Below are positions 41,601 to 53,600 of a stretch of DNA of 64,000 nucleotides, piece by piece. The position numbers and the translations under genes are program-made. This DNA is from Opisthocomus hoazin. Taxonomy: Eukaryota > Chordata > Aves > Opisthocomiformes > Opisthocomidae. Position 1 is the first letter of the stretch, and each line of letters begins with the position of its first letter. The notes beneath the pieces were generated by a model. It was not told the DNA's origin. It saw nothing but the letters and a program-made list of their open reading frames with translations, and did not search any database. The stretch spans positions 5,927,379-5,991,378 of the forward strand of contig NC_134439.1 in assembly GCF_030867145.1 (NCBI RefSeq), in the 5' to 3' direction.

Positions 41601-44600
41601 CCAAGGCTGGGGACCGCGCCGGGGTTTCTGTATTTGCACAGCTTCTGGTGGCAGGGGTGGGAGCCCCGTCACGTGCCTGGCAGGTAGGAGCCGGGGAAGT
41701 GCTGCTTCCCGGCTTTGGTCGGAAAGCAGGTCAGCGCCAGGGGGAGAGCGAAAACAGGAGGAATATGGATTTATTTATAGGCTTCTCAGTGGTGCTTGCC
41801 ACTATTGTTAGCCTGTGGGTTCCTCGCAAACGTGCAGAGACTCCGTCTCGCTGCTGCCTCGCCGCCCTTCCCCTCCTGATGGCTCATCGGGTTTGCGAGC
41901 GGCGGATCCGACGGAGGCCCCTTCCAGGGCGGGTGGCTTGGCAGGGCCGCAGCGCAAGTGCAGAACCGACTCCTTCCACTCAGAGAGGGGGAGTGAGCAC
42001 GGAGAGGGGGTCGAGGTGTGCGAAGCAGCTGGCAGGGGCAGGGTGAGGAAGGCACTCTCAGCCTCCCTGGGGTGCTGGGTAGTTCAGAGGTCTGGGAGTG
42101 GTTATGGAGTGTGGGGAGGAAGGGCTGGGTGTGAGGCGGTGTGGGAGCAGAGACCTTTCGAAGGGGTGGCCCAAGACGGGGTCGAACCGTTCGTGCCCAC
42201 ATGGCTTTGGAGTACGTGACTAGCAGTGCATGATCTAATTGCACATGTTGCAGGGGAACTGGGCGTGCTGCTGTGCTGACCTGGAGTGGAACAGCTTTTT
42301 CTCGAGCCGGTCCAGCTGTGCAGCTGGCTGGGCCCGTCCTCCCGGAGCCGGAGGCATTGCAGGGGAGCTGAGCGCTCGGCAGCAGCCCAAAGCGCCCGTC
42401 TGAGTCCCAGGGCTGCAGGTGCTCATGGCTCTCGGCTCGAGAAGGAGCTCGGTGCCTGACAGCTCCCTTCCAGTGCAGGGCTGTGGCTGGTTGCTTAGGC
42501 TTTACGGTGGCAAACTCTGGCTGCCTAAATGACTAAGTGAGGGGCACAGGATTTAACCCAGTGGCTGCAGTAAGAGAGCAGAGACTCAGGATTTGGACTC
42601 CCCAGCCCTGCTGTAACACAGTTCAGCATTTGTGAAGAGTCTTGTTCTCTGTGGAACAAGGGACAATTGTGATGTGGGACTGCAAGGCATTGTCGTCATC
42701 CCCCCCCTTTTGCAGGCACAAATGATACCAACCCGAGCGTTTCCTTCTGTGCTGTCCTGAAAACGGGGAAGCTCCAGGCTTTGGGTTTTCCTCGGAACAT
42801 ACCAGTCCTTAGCAAAACCAGCCCCATTTATGTCTTTGGGGTTGGTATTGCAATGTGTGTGCTCTACCCTGTGGGAGCCTTTGCAGGGTTGGTTTGTTTA
42901 AAAAAAGAAAGAAGAAAAAAGGAAGAAAACAATAGCTAAATACCAAGAAAGTGCTGGATGACGCACAGAGGTTGAATGAAGTACAGATGTTGTGTCACCT
43001 ATATTGTCTGCTTGAAACACGCAGAAAAAAATTACCATGCTCCACGGAATGGAATTTGTCACACCAGGAGCAGACTGGAGCACATCTACTACGACATTTT
43101 TAGGCATCTACCCCACGGAGGGAGGCACTTGTCCAGTGTTATTCTTAGTGAACACCTGGAACCCATCAGCAAAATCAGGGGACTTTTTAATTTGGTCTGT
43201 TATGAGAGGAAGGGTCCCTGCCCGGTGACACAGGAGAGAGGGGCAGGCGCCTGGAGCAAATAAGCCCAACCTGCAGTGGTTCCTCAGGTCTGGATACGGA
43301 GCCGGTTCTCCACAGTTGTAACACACCTCTAACTCCTGAACTGCTTCCCTGCCCTCCGTGGGGGGCACTTTGGGGGGTGCAGGGACTGTCTCTGTCCTGC
43401 CCACCCTGTCCCGTTGGCACCAGCCCGAGCAGTGCACGAGCCCTGGTCCCACGGCATGGGAGCAGCCGCGCAGCACAGCCTGCTCCCCGCTGCCGTTGCC
43501 TGTCTGTCTGACCCTGGTGCCAGGGGAGGAAACGAGCCAGGGATCCGGCCTGGCAGAGGCAGCGCACTGGGGAAGTTGTACTGGGCTGAAATCGAAGCCC
43601 GGTGGGTCTGGGAGGGGCTTTGTGTTCGCATTCGAGCTGGGGACGGGGGTCTGCCTCTGAGTGCTGTGTCCACGCAGACACCAAAGTGGACATTTTTTTC
43701 AAGTGGGGTGCAGGTGGCTGCTTGCAAGACCAGCACAGGTTTGTTTGGGAAGGAGTACTGAACCTAAATCTGCTCTGATCGAGCTGTAGAAGCTTTGTTT
43801 TATAGCATCCTTGACCGGCTTTCCGTGACCTCTTGTTACGTGGGTGCTTAACCGCCCCCAGCAAATCCTTCCATTAGCGGGGACTGCAGCTGTGATTTGA
43901 GAGCAGGCAAAGCCCAGCGAGGGCTGGCCGTGAATCCTGGTGTAAACCCTCTCCTGCACTCCGAGCGTGTCTCAAGGCAAGCCCGTGAAATCCCAGCATG
44001 GCCCTGGTGCTGGCAAGGTTGCAGGCAGAGGCTCGGTGTCCCTCTGCCTTCCTCCTCGCCGCGGCTGCCATGGCTGCAGCCCAGAGCCAGGCCTCCTCCT
44101 CCGGTGCGGGAGTTCAGAGAGCCTGGGAAAGAGGGAGGGAGCCGCAGAGCCCGCTTGGCTCTTCCCAGCTCTTCCCTCCCTCCTTCCCCTGCCCAATCTA
44201 CTTTTAATGATCCAACTCCTGGTGTCCAGCGGATTAGAAGAGGGGGCTCGGGGAAGGGGAGACGGCGGTGGGGGGAGCGAGAGGAGCTGCGTACAACCCT
44301 TTTTGGCAGCGAGAGATCCCGCTTCGTTCCTCCTGCGCCGGGGAGCTCGAAGGGAGTTTGTGTCGCCGGCACGCCCCCGATGCAGCCGCGCTCCCCCCGC
44401 CGCAGGCCTGGCCCGCTCCGTGCCCACATGCCAAGCCCCAGCTGCTCGGTCCGGCATGGCGAGAGTTTGTTTTCCATGAAGTTTGTTGCTGGGAGCAGGT
44501 TCGCGTTCCCTGCAGCCCACTCAGCCAGCCAGCCTGCTGCAGGGAGCGCCCAGCGGCTGCAAGGTAGGGCTCAGCTTTTGCTTGCCAGGATGGGATGGGG

Positions 44601-47600
44601 GTGTTGAAAGGTTTCCTGCTCTAGAAGTGCATCCTCCCTCCCTCCCTCCCTCCTTCCTCCTCCTCCTCCCCGACTCCTGCTTCATGGCACAGCCAGGCAG
44701 GTCTCTGTGGGCAGCCTGGGCTGTTGGCAATGGCTGTGTTGTCTGCGAAGTTTCATGGAAGGAGGGTTTGCAGAGCAGAGTGTCTGTGTGCCAGGGAGAT
44801 GAAGTGCTGGACACAGAAAAGCTGGGTGGGGAGAGGGCACTTGAGAGGCAGGGGAGAGTGCTGCGTCCCCATCCCCTTGCCCTCCCTTCCCTTTCCGCCC
44901 TGCGGCTTTTGAGGGAAGCACTTGGAGCCTTCCCGTTCCTGAAGAGAACCCACACGTTTAAAAGCCTCGCTCGGGGTTGTCTGAGGACCTGTCAACACGG
45001 GCAAGATGGCCAGGAGTGACTGAGCACCCTGGCTGTGGTCTCTGCGGGAGCCAAAGTCACCTTCCCACCAGCGCCTTGCTCTGGGGTCAGCCCGGCCCGT
45101 CTCCAAAACGTCCGTGGAGTAACGGAGTTAATTGTTCTCCCCGTTTAACACAGGGCACTGCATTTCCCCAGTAATACTGAAGAAGGTGTCAGATCCTGTT
45201 GCCCTTCTGAGTATCTGAACGTATTAGTAGATGGAGGGTGGGAGATGGGTGCTGCTGGGTGTGCAGAGGCAGTGGGCACCTCAGCTCTGCAAAGCTTTAG
45301 AGATGCTGGCTGCAGCCCAGAGAGCTGCTGGGTACCCGGTGCGGTGGGTTTCTGCTCTGCCCGAGCAGGAGGGAGGCAGAGAGCCTGGGGAGGAGGTGGT
45401 GTGGGAGAGGGAGAAGTGCGCGGTGGGCACGGCAGCGGAGCACGGCAGAGGAGCACGGTGTGCCGGTGGGCACGGCCTGGGGCTGCGTGCCGGGACGCGG
45501 AGCAGAAGGGCCATTGAGCTCCTCGTCAGGCTGCCATGGTTCTGGTTTCAAGGCAGGCCTTTGAGCAGAGCACGAAGATTGGTCTCTGTGGGACAGATTT
45601 TCTAAATAGTTTGAGTGCAGTTGCTCAGCACATGTAGTCGGGGCCCAGATCTTCAAAAGAGCTCAATACCCAGCGCGTAGCTTTTTGGAAAACCTGACCA
45701 TTTATTCAAGCATCTAAATGGGAGCTGATGCATTCCAGAAATCTGGTCCCTATTGTGCAGGCTGGGTTCTTGCTGAATATGTACGTATGTATGCACTCCT
45801 ACATATAACCAGAGGACTGCTCAGCTAGCAGTTGTAGACTCTGCGCTGCTGACAGCGAAGGGAGATTTTTCAGACAGGAGACAGCCAGGATTTTGAAGCT
45901 CGAGGATGTGAGTTTGGTGGTTGGCGTCACAATGAAATTGTGGGAGGTTTTGTGGTTCACTGCGGTGACAGTCAGGACATTCCTGCCTTTCCCCACGCGT
46001 GTGCACGTGTGTGTGTGTATGTGTGTGGGTGTATAGGTTCACTGTCATTAGCCAGAGTGGCTTGGCTCTGCCTTGTCTCGTCTTGGCCATGATATGTGAA
46101 ATTAAATTGTTACAGTGCTGTCAGCTGGCGTTTGCAGCAGTGTATCTTACTCCTTCCTGTTGCAACTTCATGACTGAAATGCGTTTGGGATTCAGGGTCT
46201 GAAAATGAGAGAATAACCTTTGTGATATTCAGAAAGTTTAAGGACCAGGGTTTGTGCAGTTCTTTGGCAAAATGTATTGTAATGAGGCGTCTGGCTCCTG
46301 TTCTCCATTTCTGGCTTCCTTGAGTGGCACTGGCAGCATCTGCAAGTGGGCAAGCGTGTGTCCAGGTGGGGTGGGGGTCCCTGACTTTCCCTGCTGAATT
46401 TATGGAGGACTTTCAGTGACATACCAGCAAGTTCTCGCAGCCTGTGTGCCCTGGTTTCCTCATTTGTAAAATGAGACGTAGATATTAAAAACCTCTCTTC
46501 AACTCATTGAAACTCTCTGGTCTGTGCTATTAAGTGAGTGCAAATTGTTCCTGCTGTTGGAATAATGAACACGGGCATGCACATGGTCTGTGACGAGCAG
46601 CTGAACTAGCTGGGCCAGAGTTTCCCCATCTTCCTGTCCTAGAAGACCCAGGAGACTTAGAGTTTATAGCACGAGAAGCCCCCCAAGTACTTAAAACATT
46701 ATGAGATTTAGTAAAGATTTAATTTTAACTTGTCTTTCGGCACTTAGTCTGTAGAAATCACATTTTCAAGCTTTCCTTATTCCCTGCCAAAGCTGGAAAT
46801 GTGTATTAAAGAAAGGGAAAAAAGGAAAACAGATTCTTGTAAACTGCCATAGCTCTGGGAACAGAGGCTTTAACAGATACGCCAAACACCAGCCGCCTTG
46901 TGTTAAAATGAGGGATGTTAGCAGTGTTGGCTGGGCACTCAGCAAGTGCAGTGAAGCTCTAGGCTGGTTTTGCCTCCTTTTTTTCACCAGTTCATCCCAG
47001 TGAAAGCTTCCGTGGCATCGTGGCAGGTTTACACTGGCAGGGTCACTGGTAGCGCAGTGAAAATTCAGCCAAACCCACATTGGAAGGAGCTGATTTCTGG
47101 AGCGCTTTTGCTTCACCTCTGCTTCACTTCATGCCTGCCTTCTCCAGCCTTTTCCTCCTGCCCTGTCCCTCCTCCTGCCCCTTTTTTTCCCCCATTTAGT
47201 GTACTGTTTCCTAAGCTAATTGTTCCACTCTCTTCTCCCCCAAAACACACAGTGGAGCTCACGTATTTGCTGCAATTGCATCTTCCCCTGACAGCATCCC
47301 AGCTTTGGCATGTGCTGGCAGCCGTAGCCTCAGGGCTTTGCCTGCGTGAGGAAGCAGTCAGCATCCCTCTGGAGAGTCGGTGAATTTTGATGGGACTGTT
47401 CCATTCCGGATGCACCTTTGGTCTAGACTGAGGACTTTAGCTTCTAGAATAAAATGCCCGTGCAAGGAAGCTGTACCAGAATAGGCGTTCTTTCCCGCAA
47501 GAAGGTCTCGAAGACAGGAGGGTGGATTTTTCTAAGCCCTGCATCTCGTGCAGGTGTTTGTCTGACCGCAGCTCTCTTGGTCCACACACCAGTGACTGCA

Positions 47601-50600
47601 CTGGGAAGTTCGGAACACAGCACAGAAGTTTCTGCAGCTTCAGTAAAGAAGGCCACATCTTTAGGTGACATTGGTAGCACGGACGAGCTCCTGTAGTCAG
47701 CTGGGTGTGTTCTCATGGGAGCGTGCAGCTGAGGAAGGCAGGGAGGAAGCAGGGCTGTGTGGTGGAGCGTGCTCTGCTGTCCGTCCGTCCCATGTGCCAG
47801 CTGGCCTGGCATCGTCACGCCCCGCTGACTGGAGGTTGCAGAGGCCTACATTTTCAGTCCTTTCCCTGCAAACATGTGCTTTAGGATAAACATCGAGATA
47901 GCACTATGTAGGGAGAGCGTCCTTGGTTACAGTCTGTTCCTCAAGAGAGTATAAAATCAGGATGGGTGGGACTCGGTATTTCTTAGGCCATGAGGTTGCC
48001 TTGCTTTGCAATTTGAAGAATCCCATTTTTCTGTTGGGATGGGAGATGTGGGGGATCTCTAGGTTAGGTTCAAGCCTAGGTTCTGAGGTCTCCAATGACT
48101 GATCTCTTTACCTGTGCACGTGCAGCACGTGCTGAAATCAAGATTCGCCCACTGTTTGTACAGGGTGGGTCTGAGAAACGCTACAAGAGGGTGGAGAGTG
48201 AGGGTAAGGGGACACAGGGTCCCCTTGGGGAAACAGCGGGAGGAGAGCTCGGGTTTCTTGAAACCAGCCAGAGCTTGTTAAGTCCTTCCCTGTCATCTTG
48301 CCATGAACTGATTCGGGGGCTTCTGTTGATGCTCTGCACTCCGTGTGTTGGCTGCAGCTGGGGCAGAGATAGTGGGACGCTTCCAGCCAGAAGCTGGGAT
48401 GTGGGGGAGGGGATACTGGGCTCGTGTGGATGGGTGGAGAAGGAAAGAGGAATATGAATGTATGGTTGTAAATCCACCCCTACACACCCTCCTTTCTTTT
48501 CCCTTACAACTGCTGTTCTCAGCAGTGAAAGTTAGCCTTCCAGTACTTTCTGATTTCTTTTGCAGAGTCGGAAAGACAAGGAAAGACCTAAACAGAAGCA
48601 CAAAAAACGCCCGGAGTCTCCCACCAGCCTTACCCCATCCTCAGTGCCCGTCGCTGCAGAGAAGGTACCAAACCCAGGATGTGAGCGTGTCACTGCAGGG
48701 TGGGGAGGGAGGGCAGGGGCACTAGCTCTTGTAGGAAGTGGGGAGGAGAGAGCAGAGGAGCAGAGAAAGGGCTTTTGTCCGTTTATTTTGATTCCTGATT
48801 CGTCACATTCTTGCTCTCTCTGCCTGACTCCCCACCTCGACGCCCACCTTGGGAATTTAACGCGGCAGCTGTCTCGATTTCTGTCAGCACTGACGACACA
48901 ATCATGGAGCTAAACTCCCAAGTGATTGAGCTGTAAGTGCCAGCCTGTTTTGCAGCAGATGTTCAGATTTGAAGCTCTCGTGGAATAGATAAATATCCAT
49001 GCTTTGGCCTTTTCTGCTGCTACGTTGTAAACAGCTCAGGCAGGTGGGTAAACCAGGCAAGGCTTGTGGGAGGAGATGTTACCCTTAATTAAGCAAACTG
49101 ATATAGCTGAGGGGAAAAAACCCCAGACAATCTTAGAAGCACATCTTCAAAGTGCGTAATAGAGGTAGCTTTGCTGTGCAACACAGTGTGAGGTTGGTTT
49201 CTATTTGGTTCCTCCATTTCAGGAAAATCCAGGCAGAGGGGCAGAGTGTGGCACGGTGTGGTGGCCTGCTTTGTTCCTGAGGTGTAGAGGCAGTCCAGTT
49301 CCCTGCTGGGAAGATGTTGCTTGTGTAGGTTTGTCTGCCCAGTGCCCAGGGCTGGTGGGGCACAGTCAGGATGTCAGTGTATTTCTGCTGCTCACTGCTG
49401 AAGTCATGCTGCTGACACGGACTCTTGCACCCGCCTGTAAATCAGGATAGCCCTGAGCTCTCGGTAGTTTGTGCCAGCCCCAAACTCCAGCAGTGCAGAA
49501 CAGACGCAGTGGAACTCACCTCGAGTTTGCACGCAACGAGGTGAAGGTCGAGCTTGCAGTTGTTCGGGGTCATGGAACAAGTGAGGTTACTCCAGCACCT
49601 GGACCTTTGGAGTTGTACTCTCCTCTCTGTAGTGGGAATATAAATTAATGCAACTCCTTAGCAGGGCTGTTCTGGTGTAAGTGAGAGTAGGACTAGGGCC
49701 AAGCTCTTGCTAGAACAAATAAACAACGTGTCCCAGGAATGTCCTTTTGTGCACAGAAATGCTGCTTGGAAAGGCTTGCATGTCCTTTATGTGGCAGGAC
49801 TGCCTTGCGAAAATGAAAATTCACAGGCTAGCAGTGTCTGCGTATGTGAGAAGCACTGCAGGGGCAGTCTGGAAGAGTGAAAGCTCCTGCCAGTCCGCAC
49901 AGGGTTGCTTTGGGTTAGGACTGAAGAGGATTTTCTCTGTGCTATGTGAAGCCAAGCCTGGAAGCAGAGCGTAGATGTAGGTCAGAGCCGAAGTGGCAAA
50001 GCTGCTCTCGTGGTTCTCAGGCTGGGAGAAGCAGAAAGTTACAGCGGAATGGAGCAGAGGAACAGCCTCTGGGCTGCAGTCTCTCTTGATTTACCTGTGC
50101 TCAGCTCTGGCTTTTGGGAACAGCACATTCACCCAGTGAACAGAGCTGTGAGGAACTGATGGCCTAAGAAGATTATTTTCAAGCTGAACTGAAATCCTAA
50201 ACCTGACTCCTGGCCAGGTTGTTAGACAATTACCCACTGTCTCCTCCAAAGCCCTGCCAGACCTGTATAAATAAGGAGGGAAGGGTGCAATTCAGTTTTA
50301 CAGGCAGCTTTCAACTCTTTGTAAGCTAAAATTCAGGAGATCCTAATTACTGTAGCTGTACTTGAGTGACAGGGTTTTAGTGTTTCCCCAGGGAGTTATT
50401 ATTAATCCTCATAACAGAGTGTGTTTCCCTTGCTTTTTTGTGCGTAGATCCCAAAGTATTGTTCAAACTCTGTTACCGAAGGTACTCCCTCCAGATCAAA
50501 TGTAAGAGCTGCTCAGCAGCCTGCTAAAACCCTGCACAAACCCCTCAGGGGTAGTTGCTTTCTGGATGGTTGCACCAGTGTAGCATTGCACAGGTTAGAC

Positions 50601-53600
50601 TATTGTAAAACCCCGAGACACATTAATGTAGCATGTCCAAACAGATTTCCTCCTGGAAGCCAAAACCAGCTTTGTCCTTTCTGGGTCTAAGATTAGTACA
50701 GCTTGTCCCCGTGGAGTGGGGGGTGGGTAGGGTAGGGTAGATGCAGCAAACCAAAAGCTGACGTTCATGGTGTGACTACGCAGAAGAGCATTGCTAGTCC
50801 CTGCTGTGCCACGGTTAGAGTCTGAAGAGAGCTGGGGTCTGTTCCTCTCCTCACCACTTGTGTGAGCTGGGGCAAATAATTTATCGTCTCCATGGTCTTC
50901 TCCAAGTTACCCAATGAGCCAGAGCATAAACTCCCCAAGGATAATCCCTGCAGGTGACACAGCCCCCATCTTCCGTGGGGAGCAGCTGGCTGAGAGCAGA
51001 TCTCAAAGACCTGCAGCAGTGGGGGCAGATGGTCGTGTCCAGGCTCCTGGGAGAAGGACGCTGGCCCGGAGTGGCCATACAGAGCCCTGGTGCAGCCCTT
51101 GGTGTCCGTGCCAGACCGGTGCTGCCAGCTCACCGTGCTGCTCGCGCCGTGGCCAAAGTGGCACCACACACACTGAGGCCAGGCTCCAGTCCTGGTGCGC
51201 AGGCTGTGCTGGAGCAGGAGCTGGGCTGGAGGCACTGAGCGTCACCGGTGTTTTGGGGTTGGCAGTGAGGAGCAGGAGCATCAGTCAGACGAATCAGCAG
51301 AAGGGCCCTGGCACCGTTTGCTCCTTGGGCACCAGGACTGTGGGCAGATTGGAGTGTGGCACCAGTCACCAGGCCAGGGAGAGGTGTTCCTGGTACCTGA
51401 AGCCTTGCTCCAGTCTGCTTCCAGTTTGCTTAGCCTAAAAGGAGCCTGGGGCAATAGACATCTGGGCCCCAGCATCTGATGTTGCTACCAAAGTCCTCCG
51501 AAGCTTTCAGCAACCCTTTAATAATGGATTTGCAAAACTATTAGTCCTATCTGGTAGGCCTTTTCAAGGTACTTCACCAGGTTAGGCTGACAGCAGTGGA
51601 ACTAGGTTTCATTGCTTTGGAGGAACAGTGGTATATCCCGGTTCCTTGTTCCCTTAGGCAGCCTGGCCTCTGTGTTCACATTTTTCTTTAATTGTGCAAT
51701 CCAGATTTATTTTTTGTTTCCAATTTTCACCTAATACATCGTCCACCCTGTGCTCCACTCTTGAACCATTTAGTTATGAAGAAGATCCCTTGATGTGGTT
51801 TCAGTCTTCCTCTTGAAATCAATAATGCTAGACCTCTGACTTCTGCCAGATTTTTGAACATCTCCTTGAGTGCTGCCCTGCATCTTCTAGGAATCTAAAT
51901 ACCGTTGATATCTGACACTTGGACTCTGCCAGGCCCCCGTGTCCTGTCTGTGCAGTGACAAGCTCTCACTGCCTCACTCTTGTCTGGCGGATAAACATAA
52001 CTGAAAGCACCATGGTGGCCTCGGCTCTCATCTACACCGGAAAGTGAAACTAGGGTGTGAATTCACAGCATGCAAACGACTTCTCATAACACCTCTTCTG
52101 AGCTCTCCTCCTGCCTCAGAAAAGTGCCTTTGGGTGATGCGATTTTCGTGGCTCTCAAAGAGGGGCGGGAGGTCTTGCTCGTGGGGCGCGGGAGCGGCCC
52201 TTCCAGAGAGCACGCAGAGCCGCTGACCTGCTGCAGGTCCCAGGGCTGGGGCTTTTGGGGGGACTCGGGGGATTGTAGAGGGTGGATTTGTGCTGGATAG
52301 AGGCTCTCACTCGTCGTCATGCTGGCTCCTTGGAGCTCCTGCAGACTTGCTGGGGAGAGGGAAGGAGGCAGAAAACATCCCCTCTGGGTAATAATTCCTG
52401 GCTGTTTCATGTGGTCTATCCAAAAACGCCAAAATGCTGCCAAGTAGTAATGCTTTTGAACAGCCTGTTGGAAAGATGGCATTCATGGAGCAGGCCCGGG
52501 GCAGAGGAGAGTTTCTCACCAGGGAGGAGCAACGAGTCTCACCAGTACGTATTGGGAGCCAGGGCTGCTCCAGCTCTGCAGTTACACATCGCCAGACAAA
52601 TGCAGGAGGCAGTTTCTGTGTTCGGGATCTCTCTGTGTAGCTGGCTCTGGCGATCGAGGTTAGAGAGCAGCCAAACGGCAAGCAGCGTGCCTCTCCCCTC
52701 CCCCTCAAATGCCCCTGGGGAGCCGTCCTGCCGCTCTCTGTTGCACTTGCAGTAAATCTGCAGGATTGCAAGCCACCCCAGCTGCCTGCTTCTGCCAGCT
52801 GCAGACATCGTGATCACTTGTTGACACACACTCACACATGCTATGTGTTTTGGGCTTGCAACATCTGGCTTGCTCTGGGTTTTGTAACCTAAGCTGTGGA
52901 TGCCAAGGTCTCCCCGCACCCACCTTCTCCCAGTCAGGTGCTGGAGAGGGAGCGGAGCAGGGCGAAGAGTTCACGACTGCAGACACCGCTGGAGGCAGGG
53001 AGACTTTCCAGGTTTCCCACTGTTATTTGAGCTCTCGGCATCTATCCGGGACTGGCCTGGAGCTGACAGATCCTGGGAACCTCTACAAATTCACAGTAGT
53101 TGTGACGGGGTAGGGGTTTGTGGGGGAAGGCTGGTGATTACCTCTGCTAATCAAAGCATGTCTCAGCATGGATATTTGCAGTAAGAATCCCTGAGCCTTT
53201 TAGCATCCCTTGTCCTGACATGAGTGGGAATGTGCTAGTGACATCAGGGACTTAAAAATACAATCTTCAGCCCATCTGTGTCTCCCACCCCCACCTGCAA
53301 AGAACAGCGGCACGGAGCTGCCTGATCTTGAGATTGAGGGAAGGAGGGACATGGTTAAAGCTGATGAGTGGCTCAGACACAGAGGTGCTGGAGCTCGTGC
53401 CCGGAGCTGGCGATGGAGACTCGTCTGACCTCTCGCTAGTGAGCCGGCGTGGAAAGGCAGCTGATGCTCACAGCCTGCCTGCATCCAGCACATCGCCCGG
53501 TGGCGCGTGGGCTGGAGGAGCTCCTGCTCTCGTCGCGTTGTTCCTCGTTCGTGTCCTCCCTGCTTCCTCTCACCAGTAGTTTAATCCAGGGCAAAGCCGC

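Larger units (their letters stand above)
39544..48565 (+). other. MLLT6 intron 7 (about 9 kb)
   Basis: Largest intron in the window. It is AT-rich at the start, with CpG-rich stretches at about 41380-42000 and 43370-44560. Old repeat remnants lie at 45620-45735 and 46441-46490, with CT-rich and GT-rich simple repeats at about 44632-44670 and 45994-46035. No coding exon was recognised. Confidence 0.65.
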
